The position numbers were made by a program, and so were the translations under genes. Positions 1 through 8,888 of a stretch of DNA of 64,000 bases are shown piece by piece (position 1 is the first letter of the stretch; the number at the start of each line of letters is the position of its first letter). This stretch comes from Orlajensenia leifsoniae. Its GTDB lineage: Bacteria; Actinomycetota; Actinomycetes; Actinomycetales; Microbacteriaceae. The notes under the pieces were generated by a model. The model made no database searches and was not told where the DNA came from. It was given only the letters and a program-made list of their open reading frames with translations. The stretch covers positions 1 through 64,000 of the forward strand of contig NZ_SPQZ01000001.1 of NCBI RefSeq assembly GCF_004570845.1. Direction: 5' to 3'.

Positions 1-263
1 TGCTCGATGATCTGGCGGACCGGGTCCTTCTGCACGTCCTTGACGAGCACGAGCTCGGTCTTGCCGTCGATGTCGAGCTCGAGCAGGGCGTTGGCCTTGC
101 GGAGGATGAGTCCGATCTGGTGGGCGGGCAGGGTCACGTGGCGGGGGTCCGAGCCGTGGCCGTAGATGACGGCCGGGATCTTGCCGACGGCGCGGATCTT
201 GCGGGCAGCGCCCTTGCCGAAGGACTCGCGAACCTCGGCGACAACCTTGTTGTCATCACTCAT
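1..263 (-). CDS. rplY: 50S ribosomal protein L25 (general stress protein Ctc family), 3' end missing
   Basis: Binds 5S rRNA in the large ribosomal subunit. The visible N-terminus reads MSDDNKVVAEVRESFGKGAA and then an AVIYGHG segment, both characteristic of bacterial L25/CTC proteins. The start is well fixed: AAGGAG lies 7 nt before the ATG at 263. About 87 codons are seen; the gene runs off the left edge of the window, so its C-terminal TL5 domain and stop are not visible. In many actinobacteria rplY sits directly downstream of glmU-prs and before pth; here prs ends 7.6 kb away, so a block of unrelated genes separates them. Confidence 0.93.
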   Translation of the reverse strand, partial: MSDDNKVVAEVRESFGKGAARKIRAVGKIPAVIYGHGSDPRHVTLPAHQIGLILRKANALLELDIDGKTELVLVKDVQKDPVRQIIE

Positions 264-537
264 GATGTATCTCCTTGCGGGCTCGTGGCCCAGATCAGTG
301 GTCTGTGTGTTCAACTCGAACGCATGTCAGCGTGAGGAAAAGCCAGGGGAAGCCGCATCCGCCGCGTCGATAACGGATGCCGGAGCATCCCTCGCCGAAG
401 TCTTCAGTCCCCTTGCACCGCGAGCGGCACGGGAAACCAGTCTGTGAGTCTATCAGGCCCGAGCCGTGCCGCAGCACGGCGTCACAGAGGAGCGCCGACA
501 CTACGCTGGAAGTCGACTATCGAAGGAGAGCGAAATC
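264..537. promoter_or_regulatory. Divergent promoter region between rplY and gnd
   Basis: This 274-bp stretch has no convincing gene. It must contain the rplY promoter (leftward) and the gnd promoter (rightward). A TACGCT hexamer at 502-507, 15 nt before the gnd Shine-Dalgarno, is the best -10 candidate for gnd. A short GC-rich hairpin (GGGC/GCCC) lies just upstream of the rplY ribosome-binding site. I could not define -35 boxes with confidence. Confidence 0.4.
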
Positions 538-1995
538 GTGCCAGAGGCAACTGCAAACATCGGCGTCGTCGGCTTGGCCGTCATGGGTTCCAACCTGGCG
601 CGCAACCTCGCCAGCCGTGAGGGCAACACCGTGTCGATCTTCAACAGGTCGTACGAGAAGACCCAGACCCTCCTCGACGAGCACCCCGAGGCCGAGTTCG
701 TCCCGGCCTCCACGTACGCCGAGTTCGCCGCCTCCCTCACCACCCCGCGCACCGCGATCATCATGGTGCAGGCCGGAAAGGGCACCGACGCCGTCATCGA
801 CGCGCTGACCGAGGTCTTCGAGCCCGGCGACATCATCGTCGACGGCGGCAACGCGCTCTTCACAGACACCATCCGCCGCGAGAAGGCCGTGCGCGAGACC
901 GGGATCAACTTCGTCGGCGCCGGAATCTCCGGAGGCGAGGAGGGCGCGCTCAACGGCCCGTCGATCATGCCCGGTGGATCCGACGAGTCGTGGGTGACCC
1001 TCGGCCCCATCCTCAAGTCGATCGCGGCCGTCGCCGAGGGCGAGCCCTGCGTCACCCACGTCGGCCACGACGGCGCCGGACACTTCGTCAAGATGGTGCA
1101 CAACGGCATCGAGTACGCCGACATGCAGCTGATCGGCGAGGCCTACGACCTCATCCGTCGCGGCACGGGCAAGTCGCCGGCCGAGATCGCCGACATCTTC
1201 TCCGAGTGGAACCGGGGCGAGCTCGAGAGCTACCTCATCGAGATCACGGCCGAGGTGCTGCGCCAGGTCGACGCCGAGACCGGCGAACCTCTCGTCGACG
1301 TCATCCTCGACCAGGCCGGGGCCAAGGGCACCGGCGCCTGGACTGTGCAGACCGCCCTCGACCTGGGCATCCCGGTGTCGGGCATCGCCGAGGCCGTGTT
1401 CGCTCGCTCGCTGTCGTCGAAGCCGGCCCAGCGGGCTGCGGCATCCGACCTCCCCGGCCCGTCTGAGGCCTGGACCGTGGCGGATGCCGACAAGGACGCG
1501 TTCGTCGAGGACGTGCGCCGCGCCCTCTACGCGTCGAAGATCGTCGCCTACTCGCAGGGCTTCGACGAGATCGTCGCCGGTGCCGAGCAGTACGGCTGGG
1601 ACATCAAGAAGGGCGACATCGCCGCCATCTGGCGCGGTGGCTGCATCATCCGTGCGCGCTTCCTCAACCGCATCACCGAGGCGTACGCGGCAGACCCCGG
1701 TCTGGTCGCGCTGCTCACGGCGCCGTACTTCGCCGAGGCGCTCACCGGAACCCAGGAGGCGTGGCGTCGCGTCGTCGTCGTGGCGGCCCAGGCCGGTATC
1801 CCGTCGCCGGCGTTCTCGTCGAGCCTGGCGTACTACGACGGCCTGCGTGCCGACCGCCTGCCGGCCGCCCTCATCCAGGGCCAGCGCGACTTCTTCGGTG
1901 CCCACACCTACAAGCGCGTCGACAAGGACGGCACCTTCCACACCCTGTGGTCGGGCGACCGCACCGAGATCGAGTCGGCCGGGTCCGGCCACTGA
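538..1995 (+). CDS. gnd: 6-phosphogluconate dehydrogenase, NADP-type, decarboxylating
   Basis: Oxidises 6-phosphogluconate to ribulose 5-phosphate plus CO2 in the pentose phosphate pathway, reducing NADP+. The protein has 485 residues, normal for the long form. It shows the Rossmann motif GLAVMGSNLA near residues 11-20, the family signature GISGGEEGALNGPSIMPGG, and the catalytic-loop sequence KMVHNGIEYADMQLI near residue 185. A GTG start at 538 is chosen because AAGGAG lies 9 nt upstream at 523-528; an in-frame ATG at 466 would add 24 residues ahead of the family start. It stands alone, convergent with the permease downstream, 3 bp between stops. Confidence 0.96.
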   Translation: MPEATANIGVVGLAVMGSNLARNLASREGNTVSIFNRSYEKTQTLLDEHPEAEFVPASTYAEFAASLTTPRTAIIMVQAGKGTDAVIDALTEVFEPGDIIVDGGNALFTDTIRREKAVRETGINFVGAGISGGEEGALNGPSIMPGGSDESWVTLGPILKSIAAVAEGEPCVTHVGHDGAGHFVKMVHNGIEYADMQLIGEAYDLIRRGTGKSPAEIADIFSEWNRGELESYLIEITAEVLRQVDAETGEPLVDVILDQAGAKGTGAWTVQTALDLGIPVSGIAEAVFARSLSSKPAQRAAASDLPGPSEAWTVADADKDAFVEDVRRALYASKIVAYSQGFDEIVAGAEQYGWDIKKGDIAAIWRGGCIIRARFLNRITEAYAADPGLVALLTAPYFAEALTGTQEAWRRVVVVAAQAGIPSPAFSSSLAYYDGLRADRLPAALIQGQRDFFGAHTYKRVDKDGTFHTLWSGDRTEIESAGSGH

Positions 1996-1998
1996 GGC

Positions 1999-3246
1999 TC
2001 ACTCGCTCGGTGGGGCCTTCACGCTCAACGAGCGAGTGATCAGCCCGATCGCCAGCACCACCACGGTGCCGACGATGGCCTGCCACGGCAGCGTGAGCGC
2101 GAGCAGCACGCATCCGGCGAGCCCGATCCACTGCACGGCGTGCGGCAGCCAGCGCTCCGAGCGCGGTTGCCGCAGGGCCGAGGCGTGCGCGATCGCGTAG
2201 TAGCCGAGTACGGCGCAGGCCGAGAATCCGACCAGCTGGCGCGGATCGAGCAGCACGACGGCCGCGATCGCGATCAGGGCCACGGATGCCTCGGCCACGA
2301 CGGGGGCGTGGGTGCGGGTCGAGATGCGGCTGAGCGCGCCGGGCAGGTCACCCTCGCGCGCCATCGCGAGCGAGGTGCGGCTGAGGCCGGCGAGGATGCC
2401 GATGAGGGAGCCGAGGCTGGCGATGGCAGCCACCACGCTCGCGACGACGGGCCAGGCCACGCCTCCGAGGGCGGTCGACGCGAGGTCGGCGAGAGGCGAC
2501 GTCGACGAGGCCAGCCCATCGACCCCGAGCACGCTCAGGCAGAAAGCACCGACGACGGCGTAGAGCACGAGCGCCACCGCCAGGGCGGTGATGATCGCGC
2601 GCGGCAGCGTGCGCTGCGGATCGCGCACCTCCTCCCCCAGCGTCGCCATGCGGGCGTATCCGGCGAAGCAGAAGAACAGCAGGCCCGCCGACTGCAGCAC
2701 GCCGTACCATCCGGCATCCGTCGCCCCGAGATCGACGATGGGGCCGTCAGCAGCTCCCGAGAGCGCCGTCGCAACGAGCACGGCGACCAGTCCGGCGCCG
2801 ACGACGGTCACGATCGCGAGGCTCACCCGCGCCGTGCTGCGGATGCCGGTCGCGTTGACGGCGGCGAGAACGACCAGAACGCCGACGGCCACGCCCTTCG
2901 CCTGCTCGGGCCAGAGGTAGCTCCCGGCGATGAGCGCGATGGCGGCGGCCGAAGCCGTCTTGCCCCAGACGAAGAGCCAGCCGGCAGCGAAGCCCGTCCA
3001 CGGTCCGATGGCGGCCCGCCCGAAGGCGTAGGCGCCGCCCGACACGGGGTGCGCCATGGCCAACTGCGCCGTGCTCAGCGCGTTGAGCGATGCGACGATG
3101 CCGGCGATCACCAGGCCGATGAGCAGCGCTCCCCCTGCTGCGGCTGCCGCGGGCGCCCAGACGAAGAACACACCGGCGCCGATCATCGACGCCAGTCCGA
3201 TTCCGACGGCCTGTCCTGTGCCGATGCGGCGTTCGAGGGTACTCAC
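1999..3246 (-). CDS. APC-superfamily amino acid permease
   Basis: Predicted cytoplasmic-membrane amino acid or polyamine transporter of 415 residues with about twelve hydrophobic segments. The N-terminus (GQAVGIGLASMIGAGVFFVW) is the classic first helix of the APC family, with the unwound GAGVF substrate-binding segment. The substrate cannot be told from sequence. The GTG at 3246 is preferred over an upstream ATG at 3306, because the latter would overlap the divergent gene starting at 3295 and a TAAGGT -10 sits 7 nt before the GTG. Confidence 0.88.
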   Translation of the reverse strand: MSTLERRIGTGQAVGIGLASMIGAGVFFVWAPAAAAAGGALLIGLVIAGIVASLNALSTAQLAMAHPVSGGAYAFGRAAIGPWTGFAAGWLFVWGKTASAAAIALIAGSYLWPEQAKGVAVGVLVVLAAVNATGIRSTARVSLAIVTVVGAGLVAVLVATALSGAADGPIVDLGATDAGWYGVLQSAGLLFFCFAGYARMATLGEEVRDPQRTLPRAIITALAVALVLYAVVGAFCLSVLGVDGLASSTSPLADLASTALGGVAWPVVASVVAAIASLGSLIGILAGLSRTSLAMAREGDLPGALSRISTRTHAPVVAEASVALIAIAAVVLLDPRQLVGFSACAVLGYYAIAHASALRQPRSERWLPHAVQWIGLAGCVLLALTLPWQAIVGTVVVLAIGLITRSLSVKAPPSE

Positions 3247-3253
3247 CCGAGTG

Positions 3254-3259
3254 ACCTTA
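3254..3259 (-). promoter_or_regulatory. -10 element, APC permease (leaderless type)
   Basis: TAAGGT on the minus strand, followed by 7 nt and then the GTG at 3246. Confidence 0.55.
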
Positions 3260-3281
3260 GCGATCGGGCGTGAACGTTTGT

Positions 3282-3287
3282 TAGGGT
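3282..3287 (+). promoter_or_regulatory. -10 element, small membrane protein (leaderless type)
   Basis: TAGGGT followed by CGCCCCT (7 nt) and the ATG at 3295. No Shine-Dalgarno sequence is present between them. Confidence 0.6.
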
Positions 3288-3294
3288 CGCCCCT

Positions 3295-3657
3295 ATGACG
3301 ACGCATCCGGAGCTTCTGGGCTCCGACGAGGACGACGACGATTCCGGTCGTCCGTCGCTCGGCGCCCGTCGCAGCCGCATGCTGCGCGCCGTCGTCTGGA
3401 TCGGCATCGTCGCTCTCGTGCTGCCGGGCATCCTGGTGACCTGGGGCGTCGCCCAGGGCACGGCCTCACGCGCCTGCGCGACCTACGCCGCCTATCTGCG
3501 GCCGGATGCCGGCGGCTCGTCCGTCGGCTTCGAGGTGTTCGCAGCCGGCGGCCCGGGCTGGCAGTGCTACGCCGTGAGCACCAGCGGACCGAAAGAGTAC
3601 CTCGGTTCGCTCGGGCTCATCCCCTCGGCGCCGCACATGCCGGGCCAGACCGCCTGA
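3295..3657 (+). CDS. Small single-pass membrane protein, unknown function
   Basis: A 120-residue protein that I do not recognise. It has an acidic N-terminal tail (residues 1-20, including a run of five Asp/Glu), an arginine-rich patch, one hydrophobic segment (AVVWIGIVALVLPGILVTWG, about residues 32-51) and an extracytoplasmic C-terminal part with two cysteines (ACATY and QCYAV) that could form a disulfide. Such proteins are common in Microbacteriaceae but uncharacterised. It is transcribed divergently from the APC permease with 48 bp between the start codons. Confidence 0.75.
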   Translation: MTTHPELLGSDEDDDDSGRPSLGARRSRMLRAVVWIGIVALVLPGILVTWGVAQGTASRACATYAAYLRPDAGGSSVGFEVFAAGGPGWQCYAVSTSGPKEYLGSLGLIPSAPHMPGQTA

Positions 3658-3658
3658 C

Positions 3659-4519
3659 TCAGCCGCCGGCGACCGGCGTCGGCCTCGCAGGCGGCACCGC
3701 GCCGAGCACCCGCACGAGGTCGAGCTTCTCGGCATCCGTCGATCCCGCTGCGGCCGAATAGGCCACGATCCGCAACTCGGAACCCTGCACGAGCAACACG
3801 TCGCAGTCGAGGGTGAGCTCGCCGACGGCCGGATGCAGCAGGGTCTTGCGCGCCGCCGCGTGGTCGGAGACGTCGCCGCGCGCCCAGAGTTCACCGAAGC
3901 GCGGCGACTCCGCCCGGAGACCGGCCACGAGCTCCGCCAGCGGCCGGTCCCGTGGGTACCGCGACGTCGCCGCCCGCAGGTCGGCCACCATCCCGACCTC
4001 GAAGGCGTCGACCTCGGCACCGACGTGCACGACGCGGCCGCCCTCCCCATGGAAGTGCCGCCACGGGAGGTTGCGGTGCAGCGGTTCGACAGGCACGGGG
4101 CCCATGAGCGCCTCCCACAACGGGTTGGCCATCACGAAGGTCCAGCGGGCGTCGAAGACGCCGACGGGGAGATCCCGCATCCGTTCCACCATGCGCTGCA
4201 CGCCTGGAGTGACGTGCGTGTCGACGACACCGGTCGACGGCGGGGCGACGTCGGCGAGCCTGAACAGATGGTCGCGCTCCGGGGTCGAGAGCCGCAGCGA
4301 CCTGGCCAGAGCCGCGAGCACCTGGGCGGACGGATGCCGGGCCCTGCCCTGCTCGAGCCTGGTCAGGTAGTCGACCGACAGGCCGGATGCGGCAGCCACC
4401 TCCTCACGCCGGAGTCCCGGCGAGCGCCGCTGACCTGTCGCGATCCCGGCGTCGACCGGGTCGGCGCGGTCTCGCCAGACCCGGAGCATGCGTCCCAGTT
4501 CGCGATCGTCGGAAGTCAT
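3659..4519 (-). CDS. XRE-family transcriptional regulator with MmyB-like ligand domain
   Basis: A 286-residue DNA-binding protein. The N-terminal helix-turn-helix (residues about 7-75) contains RREEVAAASGLSVDYLTRLEQGR, the hallmark of the MmyB/XRE subgroup. The rest is the MmyB-like PAS-type domain (DARWTFVMANPLWEALMG, then LRAESPRFGELWARGDV), which binds fatty-acid-like ligands in the one solved homologue. It diverges from the SDR gene at 4631, which is the usual arrangement for this family: the regulator controls the adjacent short-chain dehydrogenase. A GATACT hexamer lies 6 nt before the chosen ATG. Confidence 0.9.
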   Translation of the reverse strand: MTSDDRELGRMLRVWRDRADPVDAGIATGQRRSPGLRREEVAAASGLSVDYLTRLEQGRARHPSAQVLAALARSLRLSTPERDHLFRLADVAPPSTGVVDTHVTPGVQRMVERMRDLPVGVFDARWTFVMANPLWEALMGPVPVEPLHRNLPWRHFHGEGGRVVHVGAEVDAFEVGMVADLRAATSRYPRDRPLAELVAGLRAESPRFGELWARGDVSDHAAARKTLLHPAVGELTLDCDVLLVQGSELRIVAYSAAAGSTDAEKLDLVRVLGAVPPARPTPVAGG

Positions 4520-4525
4520 CTCTCG

Positions 4526-4531
4526 AGTATC
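4526..4531 (-). promoter_or_regulatory. -10 element, XRE regulator (leaderless type)
   Basis: GATACT on the minus strand, 6 nt before the ATG at 4519. Confidence 0.4.
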
Positions 4532-4630
4532 GCGCGTGCAGCGGGTGCCCGGCAGGCGTCGGGTGGCCCTGTCGGACCCAGGCTCGCCGGACGACTGCCT
4601 GAGCCCTTCCGAGGCCTGCACGCTGGAACC

Positions 4631-5326
4631 ATGACGATCTCACTCATCACCGGGGCCAACAAGGGCCTCGGATTCGAAACCGCCCGCACTCTCATCGGCC
4701 TCGGCCACACCGTCTACCTCGGGGCCCGCGATCCGGAGCGCGGTGCCGCATCGGCATCCGCCCTCGGAGCCCGATTCGTACAGCTCGACGTGACCGATGA
4801 CGCCTCCGTCGCCGCCGCGGCCGGCCTCATCGCCTCCGAGGAGGGCCACCTCGACGTGCTCGTGAACAACGCGGGCATCTCGGGAAGCCACACTCCCCTG
4901 TGCGACACCGCAGCCGGGGACCTCGAGGACGTGTTCGCCACCAACGTGTTCGGCATCGTGCGCGTGATGCACGCCTTCATCCCACTGCTCGAGAAGTCAG
5001 ACTCCCCCGTGGTCGTGAACGTGGGCAGCGGCATGGGCTCGCTCGCCGTGACGACGGACCCCGACCGTCTCGAGTCCACCCTCAACACCCTCGGCTACCC
5101 GGCGTCGAAGACCGCCGTCTCGATGCTCACCTCGCAGTACGCGAAGGGCCTGCCGGGCATGAGGGTGAACGTGGTGGACCCGGGCTACACGGCCACGGAT
5201 CTCAACGGCCGCCTCGGAACGCAGACCGTGGAGCAGGGCGCTGCCGCCATCGTGCGGATGGCGACGATCGCAGCAGACGGACCGACGGGCACCTTCACGG
5301 ATGCCGCAGGCACCGTGCCCTGGTGA
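4631..5326 (+). CDS. Short-chain dehydrogenase/reductase
   Basis: A 231-residue classical SDR, NAD(P)-dependent oxidoreductase. It begins MTISLITGANKGLGFETAR with the TGxxxGxG cofactor motif, has the NNAGI motif near residue 80, and a catalytic YxxxK in GYPASKTAVSML, preceded by NVGSGMG carrying the catalytic Ser. Plant carbonyl-reductase-like members share the GANKGLG start. The ATG at 4631 has only GGAACC before it, with CACGCT 6 nt upstream as a possible -10. The probable regulator is the divergent XRE gene. Confidence 0.9.
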   Translation: MTISLITGANKGLGFETARTLIGLGHTVYLGARDPERGAASASALGARFVQLDVTDDASVAAAAGLIASEEGHLDVLVNNAGISGSHTPLCDTAAGDLEDVFATNVFGIVRVMHAFIPLLEKSDSPVVVNVGSGMGSLAVTTDPDRLESTLNTLGYPASKTAVSMLTSQYAKGLPGMRVNVVDPGYTATDLNGRLGTQTVEQGAAAIVRMATIAADGPTGTFTDAAGTVPW

Positions 5327-5344
5327 CGACCGAGGCGCGCGGCC

Positions 5345-7042
5345 TCAGCCGTTCAGCAGCTGGTCGCGCACCTGACGGCGGATGACCTTGCCGATGAGCG
5401 ACTTCGGCAGCTCGTCGACGGCCACGATGCGCTTCGGCACCTTGTAGGCGGTGAGCTGGTCGCGGGCGAGGTCGCGGATGGACTGCTCGTCGAGTTCCGC
5501 GCCCTCCCGGAGCACGACGGCGGCCACGACCTTCTCACCGCTGTGCACATCGGGCAGGCCCACGACGGCGGCGTCGACGACGTCGGGGTGCGTGCGCAAC
5601 GCCTCCTCGACCTCGCTCGGTGCCACGTTGAACCCGCCGGTGATGATGAGCTCCTTGATGCGGTCGACGATCCGCACGAAGCCGTCGGAGTCGAGCGCCA
5701 CGATGTCTCCGGTGCGGAACCAGTCAGCACCGCCGTCCGTCGCCGAGACGAACACGGCCGCACTCTCGTCGGGCTTCTTCCAGTAGCCGGAGAAGACCTG
5801 GGGACCGCGCACGATCAGCTCGCCCTCCTCATCGGTGGCCCGGTCCTGCGTCGGGTCCTCGGGGTCGACGACCCGCACCTCGGTCGACGACAGCGGGAGT
5901 CCGACGGTTCCGGCCTTCCGGTTGGGGGCGACGGGGTTGGCCATCAGCACCGGAGACGTCTCCGAGAGCCCGTAGCCCTCGACGAGGTAGCCGCCCGTGA
6001 GCGCCTCCCACGGCTCGACGACCTCGGCCGAGAGCGGCATCGCACCAGAGATGGCGATCTGGATGCCGGCGAGCGACACCCCCTCCTTCTCGGCGGCCTG
6101 CCGCAGGCGCTCGTAGATGGGAGGCACGGCGGGAAGGAAGGTCGCCGGATGCTTCTTCATGACGGCCAGCACCAGGGCGGGGTCGAACTTGGGGAACAGC
6201 ACCAACCGCGATCCCATGCTCATCGCGAAGGTGAGGCAGAGGGTGAGGCCGTAGGCGTGGAACATCGGCAGCACCGCGTAGACCACGCTGGTTCCGCGCT
6301 CGATCGTGGGCACCCAGGCACGCGACTGGGCCGCGTTGGCGGCCAGGTTGAGGTGGGTGAGGGTTGCGCCCTTCGGGTTGCCGGTGGTGCCGCTGGTGTA
6401 CTGGATGAGGGCGACATCGTCGACGGATGGCGCCACGATGTGCTCGTCGACGGGCGACGCCTTCAGCAGCTCCTCCCACGACGTCGTGCCGCGCACCTTC
6501 GTGGTGAGGGCGTCACGCGACTCGCGGGCCTTGGCGACGGGCAGCTTGAGGGCCGTTCGGGTGAGGAAGGGCATGGCCCGGGTCACGTCGATCGAGATGA
6601 TCGTCTCGACAGCGACGTCGGACGGGAAGGCCTGGATGGTGGCGACGACCTTGTTCCACGCGATGACGACGGTGGCGCCGTGATCCTCGAACTGGTGCCG
6701 CAGCTCGCGCGGCGTGTAGAGCGGGTTGTGCTCGATCACGATGGCGCCGAGCCTCAGCACGGCGTAGAACGCGGCGACGTGCTGGGGGCAGTTCGGGAGC
6801 ACCAGGGCGACGGTGTCGCCCTTCTGCACGCCGAGCAGGCGCAGCCCCTCTGCTGCACGGTCGACCTGGGCACCGAGCTCGGCGTACGTGGTCGTGCGGC
6901 CGAAGAACTCGAGCGCGACGTTGTCGGGATACTGGCGCACCGAGGCGGCGAGCATGTCGTACAGCGAACCGTCGGGCAGGTCGATGTCGTGGGGCACGCC
7001 CTCGGCGTACGAGTCGAGCCAGGGGCGTGGGGTCGTGATCAC
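5345..7042 (-). CDS. fadD: Long-chain fatty-acid-CoA ligase
   Basis: Activates fatty acids to acyl-CoA through an acyl-adenylate, at the membrane or in the cytoplasm. The 565-residue protein has the AMP-binding P-loop YTSGTTGNPKG near residue 215, the EGYGLSETSPV motif, the WFRTGD motif and the C-terminal hinge and lysine region (RIKELIITGGFNVAPSEVEE, later LPKSLIGKVIRR). Substrate chain length is not determined by sequence. The GTG start at 7042 is preceded by TACTGT plus 6 nt; the AAAGGT that forms this spacer is too close to serve as a normal Shine-Dalgarno. Confidence 0.94.
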   Translation of the reverse strand: MITTPRPWLDSYAEGVPHDIDLPDGSLYDMLAASVRQYPDNVALEFFGRTTTYAELGAQVDRAAEGLRLLGVQKGDTVALVLPNCPQHVAAFYAVLRLGAIVIEHNPLYTPRELRHQFEDHGATVVIAWNKVVATIQAFPSDVAVETIISIDVTRAMPFLTRTALKLPVAKARESRDALTTKVRGTTSWEELLKASPVDEHIVAPSVDDVALIQYTSGTTGNPKGATLTHLNLAANAAQSRAWVPTIERGTSVVYAVLPMFHAYGLTLCLTFAMSMGSRLVLFPKFDPALVLAVMKKHPATFLPAVPPIYERLRQAAEKEGVSLAGIQIAISGAMPLSAEVVEPWEALTGGYLVEGYGLSETSPVLMANPVAPNRKAGTVGLPLSSTEVRVVDPEDPTQDRATDEEGELIVRGPQVFSGYWKKPDESAAVFVSATDGGADWFRTGDIVALDSDGFVRIVDRIKELIITGGFNVAPSEVEEALRTHPDVVDAAVVGLPDVHSGEKVVAAVVLREGAELDEQSIRDLARDQLTAYKVPKRIVAVDELPKSLIGKVIRRQVRDQLLNG

Positions 7043-7048
7043 ACCTTT

Positions 7049-7054
7049 ACAGTA
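7049..7054 (-). promoter_or_regulatory. -10 element, fadD (leaderless type)
   Basis: TACTGT on the minus strand, 6 nt before the GTG at 7042. Confidence 0.5.
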
Positions 7055-7102
7055 GCGCCGGGGCCGTGTTCAGGCCGCCCTGCTACCCTCGCCCGAAGGC
7101 CC

Positions 7103-7855
7103 ATGACCCCCGAACGCATCCGTCCTCGTCCCCCGTCGCGGCACTCCGCGACGCGACGTGCTGCGCCCGCGGCTACGGCAGCGTCGGCGTCGGCGTCGGC
7201 GCCGGCCGCGCGTCGGCATCCGCGCAATCGGATGGCAATCCCGGCTGCCCTGGCGGTCATCGCCTGGGGCGCCGCCATGATGATGGCTCCCCCGCCGCTC
7301 CCGAGCGCCGCGGATACGGCCCGGACGGCGGCGCAGTCGAGCGCGGCCCAGCTGCCGGCGCAGTCGCTCACCGTCGACGGAACGGTTCCGGACATCTCGG
7401 TCGTGCGCGACGGCTATACAGCCACCGACGGCGCCCAGACTCTCGCGGCCAACGGCACCAACTACGACTGGGCGAAGCTCGTGCTGGTCTTCGCCGGCTG
7501 GCCGACCACCGAGAGCAACATCACGGTCATCACCCGGTGGATGCGCCAGGAGAACGGCGTCGACAACTGGTGGAACCGCAACAACCCCTTGAACAACGGT
7601 TGGGGCTCCGGCGGCGGAAGCGGTCTGGGCAGCTACGACTCGCTGGTGACGGCGGCGGAGAACTGCGCCGACGCCCTACACCGCAACTCGGGCTACACCG
7701 CCATCGCCGCGGGCTTCGCAGCCTCGGCCCCGACGGGCGAGATCGAGGCGGCCATCTGGGCGTCGCCGTGGGCGTCGAGCCACTACGCGAACGGCTCGCA
7801 CTGGAGCTCTCGACCCGCAGACGTCGTCAAGGCTCCCGACGACGCCTGGGGCTGA
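7103..7855 (+). CDS. Secreted protein, possible murein-hydrolase-like domain
   Basis: A 250-residue exported protein of unknown function. The start is Ala/Arg-rich (residues 1-40), then a signal-anchor-like segment (MAIPAALAVIAWGAAMMMAP) near residues 44-63; an ATG at 7232 could be the real start, giving a shorter conventional signal peptide. The mature part contains ITRWMRQENGVDNWWNRNNP, a pattern seen in lysozyme-like and transglycosylase-like domains with a Glu that could be catalytic. That assignment is inference. It diverges from fadD and converges with prs, with 21 bp between stops. Confidence 0.7.
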   Translation: MTPERIRPRPPSRHSATRRAAPAATAASASASAPAARRHPRNRMAIPAALAVIAWGAAMMMAPPPLPSAADTARTAAQSSAAQLPAQSLTVDGTVPDISVVRDGYTATDGAQTLAANGTNYDWAKLVLVFAGWPTTESNITVITRWMRQENGVDNWWNRNNPLNNGWGSGGGSGLGSYDSLVTAAENCADALHRNSGYTAIAAGFAASAPTGEIEAAIWASPWASSHYANGSHWSSRPADVVKAPDDAWG

Positions 7856-7876
7856 GCGGGTCCGCTCGGGTGCTCC

Positions 7877-8854
7877 CTACGCGGCGCCGTCGAACATCGA
7901 CGTGACCGACTCGTCGTTGAAGACGGCGTCGATGGCCTGGGCGAGCAGCGGCGCGATCGGCAGGATCGTGAGCTTGTCGAAGCGCTTCTCCTCGGGCACC
8001 GGCAGGGTGTCGGTGACGACGACCTCATCGACGGCGTCGCTCTGCAGGATCTGCGTCGCCGGATCGCTGAAGACGGCGTGCGTCGCCGCGACGACGACGC
8101 CGATGGCGCCTGCCGCCTTGAGGGCCTCTGCCGCCTTCACGATCGTGCGTCCGGTGTCGATCAGGTCATCGACCAGCAGACAGACACGGCCGTTGACCTC
8201 ACCGACGATCTCGTGCACCGAGACCTGGTTCGGCACCAGCGGGTCGCGGCGCTTGTGGATGATGGCGAGGGGGACGCCTAGCTTGTCGCTCCAGATGTCG
8301 GCGACGCGCACCCGGCCCATGTCGGGCGAGACCACGGTGAGGGTGGCCGGATCGAGCTTGGACTGGAAGTGCTCGAGCAGCACGGGCATGGCGAAGAGGT
8401 GGTCGACGGGGCCGTCGAAGAAGCCCTGGATCTGGGCGGCGTGCAGGTCGACGCTCATGATGCGGTCGGCGCCGGCGGCCTTGTACAGGTCGGCGACGAG
8501 TCGGGCGCTGATCGGCTCGCGGCCGCGGCCCTTCTTGTCCTGGCGGGCGTAGGGGTAGAACGGCGAAACGACGGTGATGCGCTTCGCGGAGGCGCGCTTG
8601 AGGGCGTCGACCATGATGAGCTGCTCCATGAGCCACTCGTTGATGGGAGAGGTGTGCGACTGGATCACGAAGGCGTCGCACCCGCGCACGCTCTCGTCGA
8701 AGCGCGCGTAGATCTCGCCGTTGGCGAAGGTGCGGGCATCCGTCGGGATGAGCTCGCTGCCGAGTTCGGCCGCGATGTCGGCGGCGAGCTGCGGATGCGC
8801 TCGCCCCGACACGAGGACGAGGTGCTTCTGGCCGGTGATATTGATTCCGGACAC
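7877..8854 (-). CDS. prs: Ribose-phosphate pyrophosphokinase (PRPP synthetase)
   Basis: Transfers pyrophosphate from ATP to ribose 5-phosphate to make PRPP for nucleotide, histidine and tryptophan synthesis. The 325-residue protein has the ATP-loop region YPYARQDKKGRGREPISARL and the PRPP-binding loop CLLVDDLIDTGRTIVKAA. The GTG start at 8854 gives the family N-terminus (VSGINITGQKHLVLVSGRAH) and has GGAG 5 nt upstream. It lies 34 bp downstream of glmU on the same strand, the conserved actinobacterial glmU-prs operon. Confidence 0.96.
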   Translation of the reverse strand: MSGINITGQKHLVLVSGRAHPQLAADIAAELGSELIPTDARTFANGEIYARFDESVRGCDAFVIQSHTSPINEWLMEQLIMVDALKRASAKRITVVSPFYPYARQDKKGRGREPISARLVADLYKAAGADRIMSVDLHAAQIQGFFDGPVDHLFAMPVLLEHFQSKLDPATLTVVSPDMGRVRVADIWSDKLGVPLAIIHKRRDPLVPNQVSVHEIVGEVNGRVCLLVDDLIDTGRTIVKAAEALKAAGAIGVVVAATHAVFSDPATQILQSDAVDEVVVTDTLPVPEEKRFDKLTILPIAPLLAQAIDAVFNDESVTSMFDGAA

Positions 8855-8888
8855 TCGGACTCCGCTCTGCTCGACGGTACGGTGACCG

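Noticed and set aside
517-1992. Minus-strand frame opposite gnd
   Set aside because: It is fully antisense to gnd, with shadow-like composition and no recognisable motif.
3833-4630. N-terminal extension of the SDR through the XRE gene
   Set aside because: The open frame continues upstream, but the family start MTISLITGANKGLG is at 4631 and the upstream part is antisense to a well-supported regulator.
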